Positions 1-9,381 of a stretch of 64,000 bases of DNA are shown here, one piece after another. This stretch comes from Gaiellasilicea sp963765705 (GTDB lineage Bacteria; Actinomycetota; Thermoleophilia; Gaiellales; Gaiellaceae). The stretch spans positions 372,001 through 436,000 of the forward strand of contig CAVXXJ010000013.1 in assembly GCA_963765705.1 (NCBI GenBank). The letters are read 5' to 3'. The position numbers and the translations under genes were made by a program. Numbering within the stretch: the first letter of the stretch is position 1; each line of letters opens with the position of its first letter. The notes beneath the pieces were generated by a model that worked only from the letters and a program-made list of their open reading frames with translations, made no database searches and had not been told where the DNA came from.

Positions 1-2
1 TC

Positions 3-1529
3 CGCTGGGGGCTCGAGGGTGGACCGGAGTCGCTCGTCCTCGCCGACGAGGAGGCGCCACCGCCGTGGTCGAGCAAGGAGGAGGCGGAGGACATCTGCCG
101 CCGTGTCCGCTGCCCTGTGCTCGTGATCCACGGCGACCTCGACAACTGCCAGACGCACGAGCGTGCGGCCGCAGTGGCCGAGCTGACGGGCGGAACGCTC
201 GTCACCCTCGAGGGCGCCGGCCACCTGCCGCAGGCGCGCCACCCGGTCAAGGTGAACGGGCTGCTGCGCGAGTTCGGCGAGGCGGTCGTGCCGCCGGCGC
301 CGAAGGTGAAGACGTGGACGCGGGCGCTCAGCCGCAAGCGGCGCGCGCTCTACGTCTCGTCGCCGATCGGGCTCGGCCATGCCCGTCGCGACGTCGCGAT
401 CGCCCAGGAGCTGCGGCAGCTCCATCCCGACCTGGAGATCGACTGGCTGGCGCAGCATCCGGTCACGGTCGTGCTCGAGGCCGAGGGGGAGCGGATCCAC
501 CCGGCGAGCGCCCTGCTCGCCAACGAGTCGGTGCACATCGAGTGCGAGTCGGCCGAGCACGACCTGCATGCCTTCCAGGCGATCCGGCGCATGGACGAGA
601 TCCTCGTCGCGAACTTCATGCTCTTCCTCGACGTCGTGCGCGAGGAGAACTACGACCTCTGGATCGGGGACGAAGCCTGGGAGGTCGACTACTTCCTGCA
701 CGAGAATCCCGAGCTCAAGTCGGCCGCGTACGTGTGGCTGACCGACTTCGTCGGCTGGCTGCCGATGGAGAACGGCGGCGAGCACGAGTCGTTCCTGACC
801 GCCGACTACAACGCCGAGATGATCGAGCACATCGCGCGCTTCCCGCGCATCCGCGACCGTGCCGTCTTCGTCGGTGACCCCGAGGATGTCGTGCCCGACT
901 CGTTCGGCCCGAGTCTCCCCGGCATTCGCGACTGGACCGAGCAGCACTACGACTTCGCCGGCTACGTGACGGGGTTCGAGCCCGTCGCGGACCGCGAGAG
1001 GCTCCGTGCAGAGCTCGGGTACAAGCCCACGGAGCAGGTCTGCATCGTCACCGTCGGCGGGTCGGGCGTGGGCGGTCACCTGCTCCGCCGCGTCATCGAC
1101 GCATTCCCGCGGGCGAAGGCGCACGTGCCCGGGTTGCGGATGGTCGTCGTCGCGGGCCCGCGGATCGACCCAGCCACGCTGCCGACGCACGACGGCCTCG
1201 AGATCCGCGCCTACGTCCACGACCTCTACCGCCACCTCGCCGCCTGCGACCTCGCCGTTGTCCAGGGCGGCCTGACCACGTCGATGGAGCTGACGGCCAA
1301 CCGTCGTCCGTTTCTCTACTTCCCGCTCCGGCACCACTTCGAGCAGAACTTCCACGTCCGGCACCGCCTCGAGCGTCACGGCGCTGGGAGGCGCATGGAC
1401 TTCGAGACCGACGGCCCGGACGAGATCGCGACCGCGATCGCCGAGGAGATCGGGCGCGAAACGGACTACCGGCCGGTGGCGACGGACGGCGCGGCGCGTG
1501 CCGCTGCGTTGATCGCAGAGTTGCTCTAG
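3..1529 (+). CDS. alpha/beta-hydrolase - GT-B glycosyltransferase fusion, 5' end outside window
   Basis: The frame is already open at base 3, so the N terminus lies upstream. The first ~90 visible residues read as the C-terminal part of an alpha/beta hydrolase: a strand ending IHGDLD carries the acid residue, and GAGHLPQ carries the expected catalytic His. After a Pro-rich linker (PPAPK) a GT-B glycosyltransferase of the MurG/UGT type begins, with the glycine-rich SSPIGLGHARR loop, then VTVGGSG and QGGLTTSMEL in the donor-binding half. Substrates cannot be told from sequence. The internal GTG at 117 is not a credible start, because the hydrolase fold continues upstream of it. Its stop overlaps the convergent kinase gene by 4 nt. 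Confidence 0.75.
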   Translation, partial: RWGLEGGPESLVLADEEAPPPWSSKEEAEDICRRVRCPVLVIHGDLDNCQTHERAAAVAELTGGTLVTLEGAGHLPQARHPVKVNGLLREFGEAVVPPAPKVKTWTRALSRKRRALYVSSPIGLGHARRDVAIAQELRQLHPDLEIDWLAQHPVTVVLEAEGERIHPASALLANESVHIECESAEHDLHAFQAIRRMDEILVANFMLFLDVVREENYDLWIGDEAWEVDYFLHENPELKSAAYVWLTDFVGWLPMENGGEHESFLTADYNAEMIEHIARFPRIRDRAVFVGDPEDVVPDSFGPSLPGIRDWTEQHYDFAGYVTGFEPVADRERLRAELGYKPTEQVCIVTVGGSGVGGHLLRRVIDAFPRAKAHVPGLRMVVVAGPRIDPATLPTHDGLEIRAYVHDLYRHLAACDLAVVQGGLTTSMELTANRRPFLYFPLRHHFEQNFHVRHRLERHGAGRRMDFETDGPDEIATAIAEEIGRETDYRPVATDGAARAAALIAELL

Positions 1530-2050
1530 AGCTGTTTGGCGACCGTGTCGAGCCACCGCTCGACCTCGCGGGTCGTGCGGAGGCGGACGACCGGGTATGG
1601 CGCCAGCTGGCCCGCATAGCGGCGGCGGCGGGAGAAGTGCGTCCGGAGCGAGTAGGCGACGAGTGACTCGCGGCCCCAGAAGGCGCTGCGGTAGGACTCG
1701 GTGTTGTCGTTCCAGAGCAGCTCGTGGCCGCGGATCCTCCGCAGCGTCCGGCGCACGAGCCGCGGGAGCCAGATCCGGATCGGGAGGTCGAGCCAGACGA
1801 CGGTGTCGGCGCCCGTCAGCACGAGGTCGCCGAGCTTGCCCCGATACGTGCCGTCGATCACCCAGCTGTCCCAGGCAACGATCGGCGCGACGAGCGCACG
1901 CAGCTCGTCGTTCGGCGTCTCGACCCAGTTCGGCCCGTGCACGAGGGCGTCCAGCTCGACGTACGGCACGTCCAGTCGGCGCGCCAGCTCGCGGCCGAGC
2001 GTCGTCTTCCCGTTGCCGCTCGCGCTCGCGACGATCGCGACGCGTCTCAC
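1526..2050 (-). CDS. small P-loop kinase (adenylate-kinase-like / topology-modulation type)
   Basis: 174 aa. The N terminus VAIVASASGNGKTTLGR is a Walker A P-loop, followed by an LDALVHGPNW segment and a WVIDGTYRG strand. The Arg-rich LVRRTLRRIRG segment resembles the lid of small nucleotide or nucleoside kinases often annotated as DNA topology modulation protein or FlaR-like kinase. The exact phosphate acceptor is unknown. The GTG start at 2050 overlaps the TGA of the upstream peptidase E gene (GTGA), so the two are probably translationally coupled. It converges on the glycosyltransferase gene. Confidence 0.75.
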   Translation of the reverse strand: MRRVAIVASASGNGKTTLGRELARRLDVPYVELDALVHGPNWVETPNDELRALVAPIVAWDSWVIDGTYRGKLGDLVLTGADTVVWLDLPIRIWLPRLVRRTLRRIRGHELLWNDNTESYRSAFWGRESLVAYSLRTHFSRRRRYAGQLAPYPVVRLRTTREVERWLDTVAKQL

Positions 2051-2724
2051 AGCCGGCGTGGCTCGAGCGGCTCCTCGCCGTCGCGCGTGACCCGGTAGCC
2101 GCGGGCACCCTCGCGTTGGCTGACGACCTCGCGCAGCTCGGTGCCCTCGAAGTGGAATGCCGCGTCGTCGTCGGCGGCGTAGCCCGGCGCGAGGACGCCG
2201 TCGCGGATCAGCCGCGTGTACGTGCTGCGCCGCTCGGGCTCGACGTCGTAGTGCGGGCAGAACGTTCCCGGCAGCAGGCCGAGCCCCGCTCCGAGCGCGC
2301 GCAGCTCCGGCCCGAAGGAGTCGGTGACGGAGTCCTCGAACCAGCAGTTCGCACCGGCGCTCCAGCCGCCGAGGACGCCGCCACGCTGCCAGACCTCGCG
2401 TAGCGCCCCGTCGACGCCGTGGACGCGCCAGATTGCAAGTGCGTTCGCCGTGTTGCCGCCGTTCACGTACACCACGTCGGCGGCTGCGACCCGTTCAGCC
2501 GCATGCTCGGGCAGGCCGAAGAGCGTCACCACGTCGAGCTCGCATTCGCGCCTGCCGAACACGGCCGTGGCGAGCGCGACCCGCTCGTCGCTGTCGGCTG
2601 CGGCCGTGGGCAGGTACACCACGCGGGGACGGGGCTTGCCGCTCAGCTCGAGCAGTCGCCGCTCCAGCTTCGAGCCAGGGCTCAGCACGCCGCCGCCGCC
2701 GATGGCGAAAATGTGGCCGCTCAC
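2047..2724 (-). CDS. peptidase E-like protein (S51 family / cyanophycinase-like)
   Basis: 225 aa, GTG start at 2724. The N terminus FAIGGGG and the motifs YVNGGNTANAL and GWSAGANCW match the S51 fold, whose nucleophile Ser lies in the G-x-SAGA turn; a conserved His follows in CPHYD. Family members cleave Asp-X dipeptides or cyanophycin-type peptides; the substrate here is not determined. It is the first gene of a two-gene leftward operon with the P-loop kinase (4-nt stop/start overlap). Only 47 nt separate it from the divergent pyruvate phosphate dikinase start, so the promoters share that gap. Confidence 0.8.
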   Translation of the reverse strand: MSGHIFAIGGGGVLSPGSKLERRLLELSGKPRPRVVYLPTAAADSDERVALATAVFGRRECELDVVTLFGLPEHAAERVAAADVVYVNGGNTANALAIWRVHGVDGALREVWQRGGVLGGWSAGANCWFEDSVTDSFGPELRALGAGLGLLPGTFCPHYDVEPERRSTYTRLIRDGVLAPGYAADDDAAFHFEGTELREVVSQREGARGYRVTRDGEEPLEPRRL

Positions 2725-2771
2725 GGTCCCGGAGTATGGCCCACCGGAGCTTGTGGGAAGATTCCGCGCCG

Positions 2772-5367
2772 ATGCGCTACGTCTACGACTTCGACGAGGA
2801 CTCCGGCGGCGGCGGGCGCGAGCTGCTCGGCGGCAAGGGAGTCGGGCTCGCCGAGATGACCGCGCTCGGCGTTCCCGTCCCGGCGGGCTTCACGATCACG
2901 ACCGACGCGTGCCGCGCGTACATGACCGGCGGCGGCGAGCTGCCGGACGGGCTCGACGCCGAGGTTGCGGAGCACATCGCCTCGCTCGAGGGCAAGGCGG
3001 CGAAGCGCTTCGGCGATCCGGACGATCCGCTGCTCGTCTCCGTCCGCTCGGGCGCCGCCGTCTCGATGCCGGGGATGATGGACACGATCCTCAACCTCGG
3101 CCTCAACGACGAGGCGGTCGCAGGGCTGGCGAAGACGACCGGCAACGAGCGCTTCGCCTACGACTCCTACCGGCGGCTGATCCAGATGTACGGCGAGGTG
3201 GTCGACGGCGTCGAGGGGCACCGCTTCGAGCAGTCGCTGACGGACATGAAGGCGTCGCGCGGCGTGAAGCAGGACGTCGAGCTGACCGCCGCCGACCTCG
3301 GCGAGCTGATCGAGACGTTCAAGCACACGTACGCGGCCGAGACCGGCAGCCCGTTCCCGCAGGATGCGCGGGCCCAGCTCGAGAAGGCCGTGCGCGCCGT
3401 CTTCGAGTCCTGGGACTCGCCTCGTGCCCAGGTCTACCGGCGCACCTACGACATTCCGGACGACCTCGGCACCGCCGTCAACGTCGTCCAGATGGTCTTC
3501 GGCAACAAGGGCGACGGCTCCGGCACCGGCGTCTGCTTCACGCGCGACCCGTCCACGGGCGAGAGCAAGCTCTACGGCGAGTTCCTCCAGAACGCGCAGG
3601 GCGAGGACGTCGTCGCGGGAATCCGCACGCCGGAGCCGATCGAGCGGATGAACGAGCTGCTTCCCGAGGCCTACGCGCAGCTCCTGGAGACGATCCGGCG
3701 GCTCGAGGAGCACTACCGCGACATGCAGGACATCGAGTTCACGGTCGAGGAGGGGAATCTCTTCCTGCTGCAGACCCGGACGGCGAAGCGCACGGCGGCG
3801 GCGGCACTGCGAGCTGCGGTGGAGATGGTCGAGGAAGGGCTGATCTCGAAGGAGGAAGCGGTCGCGCGGATCGACCCGGCGCAGCTCGACCAATTGCTGC
3901 ACCCGATGATCGACACCGGCGCAGAGTTCGAGGTCGTCGCGAAGGGTCTGAACGCCTCCCCGGGAGCGGCCTCCGGGGCCATCGTCTTCGACGCCGACAC
4001 CGCCGAGGCGCGCGGCAAGGCGGGCGAGAGCGTCATCCTCGTCCGCTGGGAGACGACGCCCGACGACTTCCACGGGATGGTGCAGGCGGCCGGGATCCTG
4101 ACCGCCCACGGCGGTCTCACCTCGCACGCGGCCGTCGTCGCGCGCGGGATGGGGACGCCCTGCATCACGGGCTGCGAGGCCCTGCACGTCGACGTGCGGG
4201 CCAGAACGGCGCGCCTCGCCGGCCAGGAGCTGAAGGAGGGCGACACGATCACGATCGACGGCGGCACCGGCGAGGTGATCATCGGCTCGGTCCCGCTCGT
4301 GCCGCCGCAGATCAACGACGACTTCTCCGCGGTGCTGGAGTGGGCCGACGGGATGCGGCGCCTGCGCGTGCGGACGAACGCCGACAACCCCGAGGACGCG
4401 GCCAAGGCACGCGAGTTCGGCGCCGAGGGGATCGGGCTCTGCCGGACCGAGCACATGTTCGCGGACGCCGACCGGCTCGGTCTGATGCGGGAGATGATCC
4501 TGGCCGCCGACGAGGACGGCCGGCGCTCGGCGCTCGACCGGCTGCTGCCGATCCAGCAGGCCGACTTCGAAGGGATCTTCGAGGCGATGGCGGGCCTGCC
4601 GGTGACGATCCGCCTGCTCGACTGGCCGCTGCACGAGTTCCTGCCCGTCTCTCGACGAGGAGCAGGACGAGCGGATGCGCGAGCGGATCCGCTCGCTGCA
4701 GGAGTCGAATCCGATGCTCGGCTGGCGCGCGTGCCGGCTCGGGCTCTTCTACCCCGAGATCTACGAGATGCAGGTGCGCGCGATCGTCCGGGCGGCAATC
4801 GCCGTTCGCGAGCGCTCTGCCGCGCCGCTCGTCGAGATCATGCACCCGCTCGTCGGCTTCGGCGAGGAGCTGAAGCGGCTACGCGAGCTGACCGTGCGGG
4901 TCGCCGCCGAGGAGGGCGAGCTCGACTACCTCGTCGGGACGATGATCGAGCTGCCGCGCGCCTGCGTCCGCGCCGACGAGATCGCCGAGCACGCCGACTT
5001 CTTCTCCTTCGGCACGAACGATCTGACGCAGACCGCGCTCGGCCTCTCCCGCGACGACGCGGGCCGCTTCCTCTCGCACTACCTCGAGACCGGCGTGCTC
5101 GAGCGCGACCCGTTCGAGACGATCGACCAGGACGGCGTCGGCGACCTGATGGCGCTCGCCGTCGAGCGCGGCCGCAGCGCGCGTGCCGATCTCAAGCTCG
5201 GCATCTGCGGCGAGCACGGTGGCGAGGCGAAGTCGGTCGCGTTCTGCCACCGGCTCGGCATCGACTACGTCAGCTGCTCGCCGTACCGCGTGCCGCTCGC
5301 CCGTCTCGCCGCCGCGCAGGCCGCGCTGGCGGAGCAGGGCACGGTCGCGGTCGCCATCGGCGGCTAG
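2772..5367 (+). CDS. ppdK: pyruvate, phosphate dikinase (one frameshift near 4650)
   Basis: Interconverts pyruvate, ATP and Pi with phosphoenolpyruvate, AMP and PPi in the cytoplasm. ATG at 2772; about 865 aa if repaired, the normal family length. The ATP-grasp domain begins LLGGKGVGLAEM. The phosphohistidine domain has GGLTSHAAVVARG with the catalytic His at about residue 452. The PEP/pyruvate barrel ends with SFGTNDLTQ and LGICGEHGG, the latter holding the catalytic Cys. The reading frame shifts by one extra base in the run around 4648-4652, between PLHEFLP and LDEEQDERM. Both halves align in order and nothing else is missing, so a sequencing insertion is the likely cause. Confidence 0.95.
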
Positions 5368-6235
5368 GTGTAGCCCTTCACCTTCCAGTAGGCGACGGCG
5401 ACGCTGGCGACGCCGACCGCGAGCAGGCTGGCGAGCGAGACGATGTCGATCCGGCTGTAGACCGCGCTCCGCTTGCCGAACTGGGAGAGCGCGAGGATCA
5501 CGAGCGCGCCGCCCGCGAGGCCGCCGAGGTGGCCGCCGATCGAGATGCCCGGCCGGAACGAGAGCACGAGGCCGAAGATGAGCAGCGTGATCGCGCTCCC
5601 GCCGAGCACGTAGGTCTGCTGCCGCTCGAGCACGACCGCGGCGCCGAGGATCCCGAAGACCGCACCGGACGCGCCGACGGTGATCGCAGCCCGGGTCGAA
5701 GAGCAGCGCGCCGGCAGACCCGGCGAGGCCCGAGACGAGGTAGAGCAGGACGATACCGCACCGGGCCGAGCCAGTCCTCGAGCGGCCGGCCGATCCACCA
5801 GAGCGTCAGCATGTTCAAACCGAGGTGGAGCGGGCCGCCGTGGAGGAAGGCGGACGTCAGCAGGCGCCACCACTCGCCGTGCCCGAGGCCGACGATCTGT
5901 CCGCTGGAATCTCTCGCCTGGATGAACAGCGCTCCGTGCTCGTAGATCCAGCCCGAGTTGGCGTTGACGGTGGCGCCGCCGGCGAGCTGCAGCAGGTAGA
6001 TGCCGACGTTGATCACGATCAGCGTCGTCGTGACGATGCCCGGGTTGCGGGCCGTGCGCCGCTGCACGTTCTGCACGACGCGACGCGCGCCCTGCGCCTT
6101 GCCCGAGTGGTCGGGGCAGCGGATCCCGACCGGCCCGAACGTCATGCAGTCGGGGCAGATCGGCCGGCCGCACTCCGAGCACGAGACGCCCGTCTCCCGG
6201 TCGGGGTGCCGGTAGCACCTGAGCATCTCGGTCAT
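5364..6235 (-). CDS. rhomboid-family intramembrane serine protease with N-terminal zinc ribbon (two frameshifts)
   Basis: The first ~40 residues hold a Cys/His cluster (CYRHP, CSECGRPIC, CPDC, CPDH) like the B-box-type zinc binding region in front of many actinobacterial rhomboids. The membrane domain follows: a TM near LIVINVGIYLLQL, then LTSAFLHGGPLHLGLNML. The catalytic Ser is in GASGAVFG and the catalytic His in IGGHLGGLAGG. The frame is broken by two indels near 5757 and 5695; the segment between them (LVSGLAGSAGALL) is only readable in the third frame. The stop overlaps that of ppdK (convergent). Function: cleavage of membrane proteins within the bilayer; the substrate is unknown. Confidence 0.85.
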
Positions 6236-6255
6236 GGCGATTAGCCTAGCCCACC

Positions 6256-6936
6256 GTGAGGGTTCACGTCGCGTTCACGCCCGACGAGGCGGCTGCGGCT
6301 CCGACCGGGATCGTGATCGACGTCCTGCGGGCGACCTCGACGATCGCGCAGGCGCTCTCGGTCGGCTATCGGCGCGTGCTCTGCGTCGCCGAGCTCGAGC
6401 AGGCGCGGGCGCTGCGCGCCGAGCTCTCCGACAGCATCGTCGGCGGCGAGCGGGATGCGATCAGGATCGAGGGCTTCGACGTCGGCGCCTCGCCGCGCGA
6501 GTTCCTGGAGCCGCGGGCCGAGACGCTGATCCTCTCGACGACGAACGGGACGAGGACGATCGTCACGGCCGCGGAGCGCTGCGACGAGGTGCTGGTCGGC
6601 AGCCTGCTCAACCTTGCCGCGGTGACGGCGGCGGCGCGGGAGCGCGGGGAGGACGTGGCGATCCTCTGCGCGGGCTACAAGGGCGCCTTCGCACTCGACG
6701 ACGCCTACTGCGCCGGGCGGATCGTGCAGCTGCTCGACGGCGAGCGGACGGACGCCGCGGTAGCTGCCGAGGTGCTCGCCGGTGCCTACCCGGACGCGCT
6801 CACCGGGCTGAACGCGCGGACGTACGGGCCACCGGGGCTCGAGGAGGACATCGCCTTCTGCGCGCAGGAGAGCGTCCTCGACGTCGTCCCGCGTTTCGCG
6901 GGCATGCAGGGGCCGGCCGCCGAGATCTCGCTCTAG
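6256..6936 (+). CDS. comB: 2-phosphosulfolactate phosphatase family protein (ComB-like)
   Basis: 226 aa, GTG start at 6256. It matches the ComB fold through IVIDVLRATSTI near the N terminus, LSTTNGTRT around residue 95, CAGYKGAFALDDAYCAG, and the C-terminal FCAQESVLDVVPRF. Characterised ComB removes phosphate from 2-phosphosulfolactate in coenzyme M biosynthesis. In bacteria lacking coenzyme M the family is widespread and its true substrate is uncertain, so the reaction here is by homology only. It is single in its direction, with a 20-nt gap to the rhomboid start and a 4-nt overlap with the convergent GNAT gene. Confidence 0.8.
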   Translation: MRVHVAFTPDEAAAAPTGIVIDVLRATSTIAQALSVGYRRVLCVAELEQARALRAELSDSIVGGERDAIRIEGFDVGASPREFLEPRAETLILSTTNGTRTIVTAAERCDEVLVGSLLNLAAVTAAARERGEDVAILCAGYKGAFALDDAYCAGRIVQLLDGERTDAAVAAEVLAGAYPDALTGLNARTYGPPGLEEDIAFCAQESVLDVVPRFAGMQGPAAEISL

Positions 6937-7349
6937 CGGTTCGCGTCGTTGTCGAGCCACGTCCCGGACGTGATCGCCCAGAACTCCGGTTGCGGGCGGA
7001 AGCCGAGCGACTCGTAGAGCGACTGCGCGCAGCTCGTCTGCAGCCCCACGTGCTGGCCCGGGACCGCGTCGATCAGCAGTCGCATCATCGATGACGCGAT
7101 CCCTTGCCGGCGGTGGGACGACGCCGTCCAGACGTCGACGACGTAGGCGTTGCAGACACCGTCCGACAGCAGGCGGGCCATCCCGACGACGCGATCGCCG
7201 TCGCGGGCGATCGCGACGTGCTGCGACTGCTCGAACGACCGCCGGAGCGCCCGCGGTGACCGTCCGTTGTCGAAGTCGTCGGCGATCAGGTGGGCTCTCG
7301 TCGCCTCCCAGTCGATCCCGTCGAGCGAGTTGTCGATCCGGACCGCCAT
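6933..7349 (-). CDS. GNAT-family N-acetyltransferase
   Basis: 138 aa, ATG at 7349. The acetyl-CoA binding signature is V-x-RRQGIASSMMR (motif A, residues ~78-92), followed by the C-terminal YESLGF beta-bulge typical of GNATs. The protein is short, a single GNAT domain; the acceptor is unknown. An open frame continues far upstream on this strand, but it belongs to the next gene, read through an indel. The chosen ATG matches the natural GNAT N terminus. It lies 26 nt downstream of the sensor kinase stop. Confidence 0.75.
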   Translation of the reverse strand: MAVRIDNSLDGIDWEATRAHLIADDFDNGRSPRALRRSFEQSQHVAIARDGDRVVGMARLLSDGVCNAYVVDVWTASSHRRQGIASSMMRLLIDAVPGQHVGLQTSCAQSLYESLGFRPQPEFWAITSGTWLDNDANR

Positions 7350-7375
7350 GGCCGGAGCATCGCAGGCGGCAGCGG

Positions 7376-9310
7376 CTAAGCGGCGGCCGGAAGCAGCACG
7401 CGGAAGGTCGAGCCTTCGCCGAGCGTGGAGTCGATCTCGATCTTGCCGCCGCTCTGGTTGACGAAGCCGTACGCGGTCGCGAGACCGAGCCCTGTGCCCT
7501 TGCCGGTGTCCTTCGTCGTGAAGAAGGGCTCGAAGGCTCGGTTGCGCGTCTCCTCGTCCATGCCGGTTCCGGTGTCGGTGACCTCGACGGAGACGAACGT
7601 GCCGGCTTCGAGGTCGACGGCGCTCGTCGTGATCGTCAGGGAGCCACCGGCCGGCATCGCGTCGCGACCGTTGATCGCCATGTTGAGCACGACCTGCGCG
7701 AGCTGGTCCGGGTCGGTCTCGACGAGTGCGAGCCCGTCCTCGAGCGACGTCTTCAGCTCCACCTCGGCGCCGATCGTGCGGGCGAGCATCGGCTCCAGGT
7801 CGCGGAGGACGGTGTTCACGTCGAGCCGCTGGGGCAGCAGCACCTGCTTGCGGCTGAACGCGAGCAGTTGCCGCGTCAGCGCGGCCGCGTGAGCGGCGGC
7901 CTTCCGGATCTGGTCGACGTCCTCGGCGCGCGGGTCGCCCTCGTCGAAGGAGTAGGCGAGCAGCTCGGCATAGCCGCTGATCGCCGTGAGCATGTTGTTG
8001 AAATCGTGGGCGATCCCGCCGGCGAGCTGGCCGACCGCCTCCATCTTCTGCGACTGGCGCAGCTGCTCCTCGAGCTGCTTCTGCTCGGTGATGTCGAGCA
8101 GGAAGCCCTGGTGGCCGACGATCGCGCCTCGGCGTCGCGCATCGGGATCGTCTGGTCGAGCACCCAGACGACGCGGCCGTCGCGCGCGACGAACCGGAAC
8201 TCCGAGCGCGTGGGGACGCCCTGCGTCGCGTGCGTCGCGAGCCTGCTGCCCGATGCGCTCGCGGTCGTCGGGATGGATGCCGTCGCGTGCGAGCTCGGGA
8301 TTCGCCGCCCACTCCTCGGGCGTGTAGCCGAGCAGCGACTCGACCTGCGGGCTCATGTAGAGCGAGCGTGAACGGCTCCTCGACGCTGTTCATGTACGTG
8401 ACGAGCGGAATGTTCTCGATCAGCGACCGGTAGCGCGCTTCGGCAGCCGTCTTCTCCTCCTCGGCCCGGACGATCTCGGTGAGGTCTCGCAGCGTGCCGG
8501 TGAAGAACGTCTTGCCGCCCCGCTCGAGCTTCATGATCGCGAGCTCGGCGGTGAACGTCGAGCCGTCTCTCCGCAGCGCCGGCAGCCTCAGCCGCTGGCC
8601 CATGATCCGGCTCTCGCCGGTGCCGGCGGCCCGGGCGAGCTCTTCCTCGTGCCGCTGCCGCAACTCCTCGGGAACGATCATGTCGCCCAGCCGGCATCCG
8701 ATTGCCTCCGCGCGGGTCCAGCCGAACGTGTGCTCGGCTGCGGGGTTCCACTCGCAGACGACGCCCTCGTCGTCCATGACGACGATGCAGTCGAGCGAGG
8801 AATCGAGCACGGCTTCGTGCTCCGCTGCAGCTTCGCGCGCCCGTTTGATAGCGCTGCGCAACCCGATCTCGGTCATCACGGCCGCTGCGAGCCCCTCGGT
8901 GATCTCGATCTGAGCCCGGCTCCACTCGCGTGCGTGGCGGTCGACCGTGCACAGCACTCCGACCACCTCGCCCTCCGTCGTCGTCAGCGGTACGCCGAGG
9001 TAGGCGCCGATGCCGAGCTCCAGGAGCGCTGCTTCGTTGCGGGCGAGCGGATGGATCTGCGTGTCGGCGACCACGAGGCGGGCGCCTGAGGAAACGATGT
9101 GCCGGCAGATCGTCTGTGACAGCGGCATCCGCTCTCCGGCCGGGATCTCGGGAATCCCCGTGATTCCGGCGAAGACGATCTCGTCCGCGCTGCAGTCGGC
9201 CAGCGTCACGAACGCGGCCGAGCTCTGAACGGCGGTCGCTGCGAGCCGGGCGAGCCGGTCGAACGTCTCGTCCTGCCGATGCCGGCCGGTTCCTCGAGGA
9301 CGATTGTCAC
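7376..9310 (-). CDS. GAF-PAS-PAS hybrid sensor histidine kinase (about four frameshifts)
   Basis: Domain order once repaired: GAF (ICRHIVSSG, YLGVPL), PAS (DSSLDCIVVMDDEG, WNPAAEHTFGW), a second PAS (IENIPLVTYM, LLGYTPEEW), then HisKA with phosphoacceptor H in GGIAHDFNNML and an HATPase_c domain with N, G1 (DTGTGM), F (FEPFFTTK) and G2 (GKGTGLGLA) boxes. The NtrB-like H-box and soluble layout suggest a cytoplasmic sensor, possibly binding a small ligand. The frame changes near 9275, 8370, 8240 and 8125. The GTG at 9310 is inferred as start because the frame reached from 9209 has no good start upstream. No response regulator is adjacent. Confidence 0.82.
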
Positions 9311-9348
9311 GGCGAGGTGATCGGCCAAGAGCAAGTCAGGTTTGACAG

Positions 9349-9379
9349 GAACACCTGTTCGCATGTAGAACATACGTTC
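9349..9379. promoter_or_regulatory. two LexA (SOS) boxes
   Basis: Two perfect palindromes of the Gram-positive LexA/DinR type GAAC-N4-GTTC lie back to back: GAACACCTGTTC at 9349-9360 and GAACATACGTTC at 9368-9379. Their centres are 19 bp apart, nearly two helical turns. The second ends 2 nt before the GTG of imuB, so bound LexA would cover the start region itself. The same 71-bp gap also precedes the divergent sensor kinase gene. Confidence 0.85.
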
Positions 9380-9381
9380 CC

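Noticed and set aside
2721..4634. Long open frame (637 codons) on the minus strand opposite ppdK
   Set aside because: High-GC shadow frame; the protein is Arg/Leu/Asp-rich without motifs, while the opposite strand has a full PPDK.
4645..4656. Programmed ribosomal frameshifting in ppdK and other broken genes
   Set aside because: About 30 unrelated genes are affected with no common slippery site or stimulatory structure; sequencing indels explain this better.
5183..5945. Plus-strand frame continuing past the ppdK region into the rhomboid gene
   Set aside because: Reads as Arg/Asp-rich antisense of the rhomboid; an artefact of the ppdK frameshift.
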